Assembly: GCA_002862205.1 (NCBI GenBank)
Contig: PKCN01000376.1
Span: 1 to 38,734, forward strand
Reading direction: 5' to 3'
DNA: 38,734 bases
From: Planctomycetaceae bacterium
GTDB lineage: Bacteria; Planctomycetota; Planctomycetia; Pirellulales; Pirellulaceae
Of this stretch, positions 17,532 to 25,229 are shown piece after piece. The notes below the pieces were generated by a model that made no database searches, was not told the DNA's origin, and worked only from the letters and a program-made list of their open reading frames with translations. The stretch's first letter is position 1; the number at the start of each line of letters is the position of its first letter. The position numbers and the translations under genes were made by a program.

Positions 17532-17828
17532 ATGGCCCGAAAGGTCGTCAATCGGAAGGCAAAAGCTGCCGAGGCCGAAGCCGCAGAAAAACAGGCTACC
17601 GCAAAGAAGAAAAAAGCCGCTAAAAAGGCTACGAAGCGGAAAAAAAAGGTCGCAGCCGAGGTTCGGCTACGACTGTACTGGGGCGTCTTCAGTCAAAATT
17701 TGAAGCGGGTTGCCGTCTTTGAATTTGATCAAAAGAAAGAGGCCGAAAAAAGAGCGACTGAGCTCAGCAAAGGCGGGAAATCTCCCCACTTTGTTCAAAA
17801 GGTTAAGGAAGAAATCAAACCCGAATAA
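17532..17828 (+). CDS. Small lysine/alanine-rich basic protein
   Basis: A 98-residue protein in two parts. The N-terminal half (residues 1-42) is low-complexity Lys/Ala, with runs such as KKKKAAKKATKRKKK, resembling the tails of histone-like or RNA-binding proteins. The C-terminal half is an ordinary mixed sequence (LRLYWGVFSQNLKRVAVFEF, then a Lys/Glu-rich helix). I chose the ATG at 17532 (MARKVVNRK); the frame is open upstream to a TTG at 17493. It ends 9 bp before the esterase gene, so the two are likely cotranscribed. I do not recognise a named family. Nucleic-acid binding is an inference from charge only. Confidence 0.72.
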   Translation: MARKVVNRKAKAAEAEAAEKQATAKKKKAAKKATKRKKKVAAEVRLRLYWGVFSQNLKRVAVFEFDQKKEAEKRATELSKGGKSPHFVQKVKEEIKPE

Positions 17829-17837
17829 GACATTTCT

Positions 17838-18662
17838 ATGAGCGAGCGTTCTTTTAAGCCGGGGTTGATTTTCCTGATTCTGGCAATTCTGGCGGTCGTG
17901 ATGATGTCACGCGGGTACGAGGCGAGCGCACAAGTGAATTCCAGACTGCTGGGGCAATACCGCAGCGAAAATTTCGCCGCGCCCTCAGGTATGCGTCTTC
18001 CCTACCGAATCCTCGCTCCCAGCAAAATCGAGCCCCACCAGAATTATCCCCTGGTGCTGTTCCTGCATGGCGCGGGAGAGCGGGGAAATGACAACGAAAA
18101 ACAACTGGTGCATGCTGCAGTTGACTTTGCAAGCAAAGCCCGCAGGGAACAGTTTCCAGCGTTTGTGGTGTTCCCACAGTGCCCCGATGGGCAGAGATGG
18201 GTTGAATCTGATTGGGGCCTGCCCTCAGGACGGGGTGAATTTGACCTCGAACCCTCCCAACCCATGGCGGCTGTCTTGCAACTCGTTGATTCGCTGGTTC
18301 AGCAACTGCCGGTGGATCCCAAACGCCTCTACGTGACTGGCTTGTCGATGGGCGGGCAGGGTAGTTGGTTCGCCGCAGCCCGGCAGCCCCAGCGTTTTGC
18401 TGCGATGCTTGAAGTTTGCGGCGGCGGGGACCCGACTTGGGCCACCCAATACGCGGGTATTCCGATTTGGGCACTTCACGGTCAGGATGATGGCGTTGTT
18501 CCCATTTCACGAGCACGGGAAATGGTCGTGGCGCTGACCCAAGCAGGACATGCGCCTGAAATCAGGTACACCGAGTACCCCGGCGTCGGGCACAACAGTT
18601 GGACCCAAACGTTCAAACGCGACGATGTGTTTGAGTGGCTTTTTTCTCAGCGGAAGCGTTGA
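17838..18662 (+). CDS. Exported alpha/beta-hydrolase (esterase/depolymerase-like)
   Basis: A 274-residue alpha/beta-hydrolase with an N-terminal hydrophobic signal or anchor (LIFLILAILAVVMMSRGY). Catalytic elements are all visible: the oxyanion region LVLFLHGAGERGND, nucleophile Ser in VTGLSMGGQGSWFAA, acid Asp in ALHGQDDGVVP, and His in YPGVGHNSW. This pattern matches the PHB-depolymerase/feruloyl-esterase-like or 'predicted peptidase' group of exported hydrolases. The stop overlaps the next gene's start (TGATG). The substrate cannot be told from sequence. Confidence 0.88.
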   Translation: MSERSFKPGLIFLILAILAVVMMSRGYEASAQVNSRLLGQYRSENFAAPSGMRLPYRILAPSKIEPHQNYPLVLFLHGAGERGNDNEKQLVHAAVDFASKARREQFPAFVVFPQCPDGQRWVESDWGLPSGRGEFDLEPSQPMAAVLQLVDSLVQQLPVDPKRLYVTGLSMGGQGSWFAAARQPQRFAAMLEVCGGGDPTWATQYAGIPIWALHGQDDGVVPISRAREMVVALTQAGHAPEIRYTEYPGVGHNSWTQTFKRDDVFEWLFSQRKR

Positions 18663-19693
18663 TGTCCCCCCAGGTTCGTGCAGATCGCCGCGTGGCTGCG
18701 GAATGGGAGCCGCAGGATTGCATGTGGATTGCCTGGCCCCATAACCACGATACTTGGCCGGGGCATTTCAAAAACATCCCCGGATTTTTTGCGAACTGGG
18801 TGCGGGTGATTGCCGAATCATTGCCCGTGCGGGTGCTTGCGGCTTCGGACATGGCCGATGATTGCATCAAACAGCTTGGCTCGACTAAGAACATTGACGT
18901 GCTCGATATCCCGACAAACGATTGCTGGGTTCGAGATTACGGACCCACCTTTGTCCTGAATCAGCAGGATCAGAGCCTGAGCTTGGTCGACTGGCATTAC
19001 AACGCGTGGGGCGGTAAGTATCCGCCATGGGATCTCGATGCGGCTGTGTGTTCACAAATGGCTCAACGGCTTGATGTTCCGATTGTGGCAAGCAACCTTT
19101 GTCTCGAAGGCGGTGCGATTGAGTTCGATGGTACGGGGCGGCTGCTGACCACACCCTGTCTGCTTGCCGAAAATCGAAACCCTGGAATTACAGAAACTGA
19201 AGTCAGTGAAGAACTGCACCGGCTGACCGGTGCTACGGAAATCGTCTGGGTTCAGGGGGGTGGTTTGGAAGGCGATGATACGGATGGGCACATTGACCAA
19301 TTGGCGAGATTCGTTGATCAGGAAAATGTTGTGGTGTGCACTTCCAATCATGAACAGGATTCGCACACGCGGGGGCTTCGTGATAATTTCCTTCAGTTGC
19401 AGGCTTGGGCCGATACGACTTCGCCAATCATGCAAGTGCATGAGCTACCCGCTCCGGCGATTCGATTGATTCAGGGGCAAGCCGTGCCGCAAAGTTATTG
19501 CAACTTTTTGCGTCTTGGTCCTGATCGACTTCTGGTTCCAAGTTTTGGTGCACCCGAGGACGAGTTCGCTGCCGCGCTGATCTCAGAAATCAGTGGCGTG
19601 CGTGCCGAGCAGGTTGATTGCCGTGACTTGGCATGGGGGCTCGGGGCATTGCACTGCGCCAGTCGAGATCAACCCAGGAATCCGGGGACCTGA
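18662..19693 (+). CDS. aguA: Agmatine deiminase (peptidyl-arginine deiminase family)
   Basis: A 343-residue enzyme of the agmatine deiminase family, which converts agmatine to N-carbamoylputrescine and ammonia in polyamine synthesis or arginine catabolism. Landmarks: EWEPQDCMWIAWPHNHDTWP at the N-terminus, NDCWVRDYGPTFV, LEGGAIEFDGTGRLLTT, VQGGGLEGDDTDGHIDQLAR, and the C-terminal catalytic Cys in WGLGALHCASRDQP. The ATG at 18662 overlaps the esterase stop as TGATG; the open frame begins 27 bases earlier but that part lacks similarity to the family. A downstream N-carbamoylputrescine amidase (aguB), often adjacent in other bacteria, is not present. The family is secure; preference for agmatine over other guanidino compounds is inferred. 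Confidence 0.93.
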   Translation: MSPQVRADRRVAAEWEPQDCMWIAWPHNHDTWPGHFKNIPGFFANWVRVIAESLPVRVLAASDMADDCIKQLGSTKNIDVLDIPTNDCWVRDYGPTFVLNQQDQSLSLVDWHYNAWGGKYPPWDLDAAVCSQMAQRLDVPIVASNLCLEGGAIEFDGTGRLLTTPCLLAENRNPGITETEVSEELHRLTGATEIVWVQGGGLEGDDTDGHIDQLARFVDQENVVVCTSNHEQDSHTRGLRDNFLQLQAWADTTSPIMQVHELPAPAIRLIQGQAVPQSYCNFLRLGPDRLLVPSFGAPEDEFAAALISEISGVRAEQVDCRDLAWGLGALHCASRDQPRNPGT

Positions 19694-20125
19694 GCACGCA
19701 CCTCGCTACGCTTTCGCGCCAGCATGCGGCGAAATCGTGGTCATCAGGACGTCACCATTGAACGTTCAGGCATGAATCATGTGCGTATCGCTTTGTAACG
19801 TCGTGTTTCACAAATTGCGTTTGTTGTCGTGGTGAACCCTCGCGTTGCGTTTGTCTAGCGTCCAGCTCTAACGCTCAGCCTGTTCCCACCCTTGCCATGC
19901 AAATACAATCCTCCAAATTTGAAACCGAGCGGTCTGCAACTGTGATCAACAGTATTTCTGGGGTTTGGAAGAAAGAGAACCGGCAGACTCAACCGGAAAC
20001 GACCGGAACCCGAGTTGATGGCCACGGTTAAAAGAACAGACACGCGACTCGCGAGTTTTGAAAACAAAGCGACGGAACGCAACAAGACAGGTGCAATGGT
20101 TCGCACAGCACGTAAGGGAAAAACA
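19694..20125. other. Intergenic gap, no gene seen
   Basis: About 430 bp between aguA and the zinc-ribbon gene. The frame of the zinc-ribbon gene is open back to 20015, but the added residues lack character. No hairpin with a T tract was found after aguA. Confidence 0.45.
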
Positions 20126-20500
20126 ATGTTACAGCCAGTCAACAACAAAGTCACAGCAGCATGCCCGGCCGGTCATAAGCTTCGCGGCAACTCGAGCCTT
20201 GTCGGCAAAACGGTCAAATGTCCCCGATGTGGAGTTGAATTTGTATTCGCTTTAACGTTCAAGCGATCGACACAAACCGACGGCAAGGAAGTGACGGACA
20301 CAGGCGTGATGAGGATCCTGGGGTCGATGGATGCTGTTCCTCCTGCTCCCAAGCGTCGCGTGAACACGGACCGACCGTGCACTCGGTGCGGTGCTGCGGT
20401 ACCAGAGAACACATCGGTGTGTAGTCACTGCAACTGCTACATTGGCGTCTTGCCGGCGTTTCTGAACGAGATGGCACCCACCAGCACTCAGGTAAAGTGA
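20126..20500 (+). CDS. Double zinc-ribbon protein
   Basis: A 124-residue cytoplasmic protein with two predicted zinc ribbons. The first uses CPAGH and CPRC (residues 12-36), similar to short planctomycete zinc-ribbon domains that follow the pattern C-x2-GH...CPxC...F. The second uses CTRCG and CSHCN (about residues 84-102). A linker with VTDTGVMRILG and a Pro-rich stretch separates them. I chose the ATG at 20126 because TAAGGGAAAAACA gives a good ribosome-binding site; the frame extends 37 codons upstream. It converges on the DUF3500 gene. Function is unknown; a nucleic-acid or protein-binding scaffold is plausible. Confidence 0.75.
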   Translation: MLQPVNNKVTAACPAGHKLRGNSSLVGKTVKCPRCGVEFVFALTFKRSTQTDGKEVTDTGVMRILGSMDAVPPAPKRRVNTDRPCTRCGAAVPENTSVCSHCNCYIGVLPAFLNEMAPTSTQVK

Positions 20501-20530
20501 ATCACGTTAGCCGGCTACTGACCCGCAGGG

Positions 20531-20572
20531 AGTGGTCGGTAGGAAGTGGTCGGTAGGAAGTGTTCGGCGGTC
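20531..20572. repeat. 14-bp tandem repeat, three units
   Basis: Two identical units AGTGGTCGGTAGGA at 20531 and 20545 and a degenerate third, AGTGTTCGGCGGTC, at 20559. It lies in the 100-bp gap between the convergent zinc-ribbon and DUF3500 genes. Confidence 0.85.
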
Positions 20573-20600
20573 TGACGTAGCAGTCTCTCCGCATTCGATT

Positions 20601-21806
20601 TTACTCCACTGATGCCTCGTGACTGTGATCATGATCGGCATGGTGGTGTTCGATATGCTGGCGCAACAAATCCTTACCGTAGTCGTTTCCGTTAGGGGTA
20701 CGTAGAACAGCGTGGATATGATCCCTTGTAGGTTTTTCGGACCTGAAGGGCGCGACACGTCGTTCGTGATCGAATTCGACGAGAATCACGGGGCTATGAA
20801 TGCGGTAGTAGAAGACACTCTCGTCTGAGGTATCGCCGACCCAGGCGAACCAGGTTTGGTCAAGGTGTTTTTCGACTTCGTTCATTTTCACCTTGGCGTG
20901 TCCTTCGGACATGTTTCCGACAAAAGTTTTCACGACACCTAGCAGTGCCTGCTGGTGCTTCTTGGAAAGTTCGGCAGCATTCAGGCCAGCATAGTCCAGA
21001 TTGATATTGTCCTTGTAAGCCTGCGCGACCGCGTTGTTTTGGTCTTTGATTTTTGTAAGCGTAGCTGTTGCCTGTTGCGTTGCGGGCAATGAACGCATGA
21101 ATTCGGCACCGGCATTTTGCTGCGTCTGCATGACAATGGTGCCCTTGAATTTGCCGGAAGTCGCGTGCACCGGTTCGCTCCCAATGAACACGGGGGACAT
21201 CACAACCTGATCACCGAGCACGAAATAATTGATGATGAGATGGTGGCCATCGATTTGCCATCCCCAAGGTTCTGTGTCCGAGGGGTTGCCCATGATGGTG
21301 ATCCAGTAAAGCCATTCGCCGTATTCGTCAAAATTGTTGGCAAGTTCGGCAAGGGTGCCATTGAGTTTCATGATATCTTTGGAAAGCTTCAGCCCATCAG
21401 CGCTCAGGCTGGCTTTGAGTAAGCCGAAGGCGAGGTCTCGCTGTGACGGATTCATTTCATCGAAACCAACGCCTCTCCGCTTGTAGAAATGGCGATTGTC
21501 CCAGCTTCTCCATTCAATATCGTCAACCTTATAGAGCGTTCGAGCACGCTGTTCTGGTGATATACCCTCAAGCAACGCCTTTGCTGCGGCTACCACGGGT
21601 TTGGTGGAGACACCGGTGGATTTTATTTCAAATAAATCGGTTTCGATTTTGTTGTTTGCGGTCATCCCGCGAAACGGTTGCTTGAGCGCTTCCTGACCAC
21701 CGCCTCTGCCACCGCGGCGCGGGCCGCGTCTCTGGGCTTCCGCGACCAACGCAGCCAGGGAAACGGCCAGGAAAACGACCATGATTGCACGATACCGGTG
21801 TTTCAT
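20601..21806 (-). CDS. Exported DUF3500 family protein
   Basis: A 401-residue protein with a signal peptide ([20 protein letters not shown], ending near VAEAQ), then a short Arg/Gly-rich stretch ([12 protein letters not shown]). The rest matches DUF3500: [51 protein letters not shown] and [20 protein letters not shown]. The C-terminus is His-rich ([15 protein letters not shown]), which could bind metal. The start at 21806 was chosen for the signal peptide; the frame is open 45 codons further. It lies 46 bp downstream of the second beta-propeller gene in the same direction, so the two are likely cotranscribed. Function is unknown; the conserved His and Asp residues hint at an enzyme. Confidence 0.85.
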   Translation of the reverse strand: MKHRYRAIMVVFLAVSLAALVAEAQRRGPRRGGRGGGQEALKQPFRGMTANNKIETDLFEIKSTGVSTKPVVAAAKALLEGISPEQRARTLYKVDDIEWRSWDNRHFYKRRGVGFDEMNPSQRDLAFGLLKASLSADGLKLSKDIMKLNGTLAELANNFDEYGEWLYWITIMGNPSDTEPWGWQIDGHHLIINYFVLGDQVVMSPVFIGSEPVHATSGKFKGTIVMQTQQNAGAEFMRSLPATQQATATLTKIKDQNNAVAQAYKDNINLDYAGLNAAELSKKHQQALLGVVKTFVGNMSEGHAKVKMNEVEKHLDQTWFAWVGDTSDESVFYYRIHSPVILVEFDHERRVAPFRSEKPTRDHIHAVLRTPNGNDYGKDLLRQHIEHHHADHDHSHEASVE

Positions 21807-21852
21807 CAGATTTGATTGCTCTTGAGAGAGTGATTTAAATTCAGAATAAGTG

Positions 21853-23118
21853 TTACTCGGAGATACAGAACAGATGGTTCTGACCCCGAATGAAAAGTTC
21901 GTCACCCACGGGTGCAGGGGTGGCGTCAACCGGTTCGCCAACCGTGTTGGTGGCGAGAATTTCGAGCTTGGGTGAATCTTTTAGAACGACCGTGGTTCCG
22001 GCCCGACCGGTCACGTAAACACGTCCACCTGCGGCTATCGGAGAGGCATAGGTTGATCTGATTCCGGGTATCCTGCTGGTGGTGTAATGTGGTTTTCCGG
22101 TCGCCGCATCCAAGCAGGTTAACAGGCCGGTTTTTCCTTTATGGAAATACAGCCGTCCATCGGACAGCAAAGGTGAAGCGATGTCCGGCGTATCGCGTGA
22201 CACGGTCCAGACCACCGACTCGCCCGATTCAATATCACCGGAGCCTGTGGTTCGAAACGCGCCCAGGAACGATCCTCGGAATCCACTTCCCACAAATACC
22301 ATTTCGTCAGCCCCGACAGCGCACGCTACAGGACGTTGTGTTTGGCCACCACATTTCCACAACTCCTTGCCGCTAGCCAAGTCGTACGCGCGAGCATAGT
22401 TCTGTCCGTTCATGATCACCTGAGTTTTGTCTCCCACTTTGAGAACAAAAGGTGTCGCCCAACAACTGGGCTCGTCCCGCTGTGCCTGCCAAACGGTCTT
22501 GCCTGTGAATTTATTGAGTGCATACAGGGATGAGTCACCCTCATGGTCACAAGGTACAATCAGCAGGTCGCCCGCGAGGGTAGGGGAAGAACCCTCACCG
22601 AAGGTTCCTCGCATGGTCATGCGTGGAAAGTCTGTACGGCTCCAGACGAGTTTTCCATCAATGCTGTAGCAGAACAAACCGCGTGAGCCGAAGTGGGCAT
22701 AGACATGTTCACCATCGGTGCATGGAGAGGCCGATGCGAACCCATTGGTGCTATGCGTGCCTTCATGGGGCTTGGCGACGGTGGCTACCTGTTTCCATTT
22801 CTGTCGCCCGGTTTCGCGATCCAGGCAGATGATCACGAACTCGTAAGCGGAATCGGCATTGGGTACAGCACTGACAACGAACACCCGATCTCCCCAAATG
22901 ATGGGCGATCCCGAGCCGCTGCCTGGGATCGCGACCTTCCATTTGACATTCTTTGTTGGCCCCCAGTGGGTGGGTGGCGTGGCATCTTTGGAAACGCTGT
23001 TCCCATCGTCCCCCCGCCAATGGCCCCAGTTTTCAGCCCAACACGAATTTCCCAAAGCAAAAACTACGGCAAAAAGAACGAGACATCTGAGCGATCGGGG
23101 CTGTTGATTCCTGAACAT
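21853..23118 (-). CDS. Exported PQQ-like beta-propeller protein (2)
   Basis: A 421-residue exported PQQ/BamB-like beta-propeller. Signal peptide from the ATG at 23118 ([20 protein letters not shown], ending near CWAENW), then the family opening [20 protein letters not shown]. Blade signatures include [47 protein letters not shown] and [10 protein letters not shown]. The frame is open 46 codons upstream without sensible protein character. It lies between a sulfatase gene and the DUF3500 gene, all on the minus strand. This setting suggests a role around polysaccharide use, but that is only association. PQQ binding is unproven. Confidence 0.88.
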   Translation of the reverse strand: MFRNQQPRSLRCLVLFAVVFALGNSCWAENWGHWRGDDGNSVSKDATPPTHWGPTKNVKWKVAIPGSGSGSPIIWGDRVFVVSAVPNADSAYEFVIICLDRETGRQKWKQVATVAKPHEGTHSTNGFASASPCTDGEHVYAHFGSRGLFCYSIDGKLVWSRTDFPRMTMRGTFGEGSSPTLAGDLLIVPCDHEGDSSLYALNKFTGKTVWQAQRDEPSCWATPFVLKVGDKTQVIMNGQNYARAYDLASGKELWKCGGQTQRPVACAVGADEMVFVGSGFRGSFLGAFRTTGSGDIESGESVVWTVSRDTPDIASPLLSDGRLYFHKGKTGLLTCLDAATGKPHYTTSRIPGIRSTYASPIAAGGRVYVTGRAGTTVVLKDSPKLEILATNTVGEPVDATPAPVGDELFIRGQNHLFCISE

Positions 23119-23304
23119 CAGTGAGTGGCACCTGGGGAGGATTGGTAACGAGTGGAGATCTGTGAGTCTAGCGCTGTGAAGCTTAACGCTAAACCGGCGG
23201 CAAACTCCACGGGAGGATGTGGCTATTTTTACAGGAATCACCCCAGAGGGGACCACACGGTTTCCCGTTCGCCTGAAAAAAGCAGAGTTTTGACAAGAGC
23301 TGTT

Positions 23305-24762
23305 TCAATCTTGCCCTTTGATCGTCAACAACTGCTTCTTCAATCTGGTGAATACTTGCGGATGCGAATTTGAAACATCTTTCTGCTCTTGCGGATCGCG
23401 ATCCAGATTCACAAGCTTCCACGGTTCACCAAAAGCTTTTCCTTTGGGTTGTTCGCGACCGCCGCTGCCATTTCCCGCAATCAGCTTCCACGCACCCTGC
23501 CGGATGGCAAACATTCCTCCGGACGAGTGACAAATCAGGGGGGCTCGTTCCAATGCCTTGCCGTGCAGTAGTGGTAAAAAGCTCACAGAATCAGGTCCCG
23601 CTGCGGCATGTTTCGGCGTGTTGGTGAATTCAGCCAATGTGGCCATGATGTCGACAAGACCGACAACACTGTTTTGTCGCGAGCCCGCAAGTGCGTGTTG
23701 TGGCAGCCGCACAAAGAATGGAACACGATGGCCGGCTTCCCAGATATCTGCCTTGGTTCCCCGCCATGGCCCATTTGCCTTGTGAGTGGCAGGGTGATAC
23801 CCCTGAACAGATTCGTCTTCCATATGGTCAGGCATGTTGGGAGCGATACGACGCATGAACGACCCATTGTCACTGGTCACGATAACCAGCGTGTCATCCA
23901 TGACCCCTGCCTGATCCAGGGCACTGAGCACTCGGCCCACTGTGGCATCAACCTGCCGTAGAAAATCCGTATAAGGTCCTGTGGTTGTACTGCCCGCGAA
24001 AGCTTGGCTTGGTAACACAGGCTTGTGTGGTGCAGTAAGAGGAAAATACAGAAAGGTAGGTGAAGTGCTCTGGGGGATCGATCGAACGATCGAAACAGCT
24101 TCGTCTGTCAGTCGGTCCAAGCAGCCTCGTAAGTCAAAGTCTTTCGCGCGGGGACCGCTGCGGGTGAAGGCCGGAAAGCCCACTGGCTTCTGTTCTACGA
24201 TTTCTGTGCTGGTTGCCAGTCCGTTTCTGAAGTAGACGTAGGGCGGAAAATCCAGTGATGCAGGGATGACCAAAGAGGTGTCGAACCCGAGCACACCGGG
24301 ATGATGGGTAAGAGGTTTTGAAAAGTCGAAACCATCTTTTTGGTTTCCGGGCAATCCCAGCCCCAAATGCCATTTCCCAACAATTGCGGTCCGATATCCA
24401 GCCCGCTTCATCAATGTACCCAGTGTTTCGCGAGTGGTTTCGATCAGTGGTGAACCATACCCGTTCAGCACGCCCCGCTTCAACTCGGTCCGCCAACAGT
24501 ATCGACCTGTCAACAAGCCATACCTGGTTGGTGTGCAAACCGCCGAAGGTGTATGGGCATCAGTGAAGGTGATGCCCTCCGCGGCAAGCCGATTGAAGGC
24601 GGGGGTGGGGATCTTTGAATCAGGATTCAAAGGTTGAACGTCCCCGTAGCCAAGGTCATCCGCCATGATCAACACGACATGGGGCTTTGTTTCCGCTTGC
24701 AATACTCCCAAACAGCACAGTGCGCTGAAAACGCAAAGCAGAGTGACACGGTTCAATCGCAT
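23305..24762 (-). CDS. Exported sulfatase with canonical formylglycine motif
   Basis: A 485-residue type I sulfatase with a signal peptide (MRLNRVTLLCVFSALCCLGV, ending near LQAET). The active-site Cys76 lies in SAVCTPTRYGLLTGRY, the canonical CxPxR motif that is oxidised to formylglycine. Other active-site elements: the metal-binding pair in HVVLIMADDLGYGD, GKWHLGLG, FPLTAPHKP, and TSDNGSF for the second metal site. It would cleave sulfate esters, probably of algal polysaccharides, in the periplasm or outside. I put the start at 24762 because the preceding 130 open codons lack protein character and the signal peptide begins there. It is divergent from a second sulfatase. The substrate subfamily is not assignable by eye. 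Confidence 0.93.
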   Translation of the reverse strand: MRLNRVTLLCVFSALCCLGVLQAETKPHVVLIMADDLGYGDVQPLNPDSKIPTPAFNRLAAEGITFTDAHTPSAVCTPTRYGLLTGRYCWRTELKRGVLNGYGSPLIETTRETLGTLMKRAGYRTAIVGKWHLGLGLPGNQKDGFDFSKPLTHHPGVLGFDTSLVIPASLDFPPYVYFRNGLATSTEIVEQKPVGFPAFTRSGPRAKDFDLRGCLDRLTDEAVSIVRSIPQSTSPTFLYFPLTAPHKPVLPSQAFAGSTTTGPYTDFLRQVDATVGRVLSALDQAGVMDDTLVIVTSDNGSFMRRIAPNMPDHMEDESVQGYHPATHKANGPWRGTKADIWEAGHRVPFFVRLPQHALAGSRQNSVVGLVDIMATLAEFTNTPKHAAAGPDSVSFLPLLHGKALERAPLICHSSGGMFAIRQGAWKLIAGNGSGGREQPKGKAFGEPWKLVNLDRDPQEQKDVSNSHPQVFTRLKKQLLTIKGQD

Positions 24763-25229
24763 GAAGGCTGCCTCGATAATGGAATGAGCTGGTGCATCCT
24801 GATGCACCACACCGCGGAAGGGAGATAGGGCATCACCCTTGTTTAAAATCATACCCGAAACAACGATCAATGGCGTATGCCAGGAAGACTGAACACCATG
24901 CTGCTGAAACATTCGGTGCCCGTGATTGCTTGCTGGTGGCGTGGATCCCCTCTGGCTCACGAAACGTCTCAAGAAGTTCGGGTTCGGCAAGACGCTATCT
25001 GCCGAACCAACTCGAAGTCCTGAACTTTTACCTGATGCTGTGGAACTTTGCCTGATGCCGTGGAACTTTGCCTGATGCCGCGGAACACAGATCCACCGTT
25101 TACCAGGCTTGTGAAGCTTTGAGGGTGCAACAGACAGCGCTGCCTCGAGCACGATTGGCCCAGAAGTGGCTACGAACTGGCAGTCACGCCTGTTATCATT
25201 GATCTTTTCCTCCAGCCCAGCGAGCTGAA
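24763..25229. other. Divergent intergenic gap between two sulfatase genes
   Basis: About 470 bp. The minus-strand sulfatase frame is open through most of it, but the translation looks random. It must hold both sulfatase promoters; no boxes stand out. It also holds the 20-bp tandem repeat listed separately. Confidence 0.45.
25022..25082. repeat. 20-bp tandem repeat, three units
   Basis: Units of 20-21 bp built on GAACTTTGCCTGATGCCGTG: one diverged copy from 25022, then near-identical copies at 25043 and 25063. It is located between the two divergent sulfatase genes. Confidence 0.8.

Noticed and set aside
24763-25152. A 130-codon N-terminal extension of the sulfatase frame
   Set aside because: The translation looks random, includes the 20-bp tandem repeat and would place the signal peptide internally.
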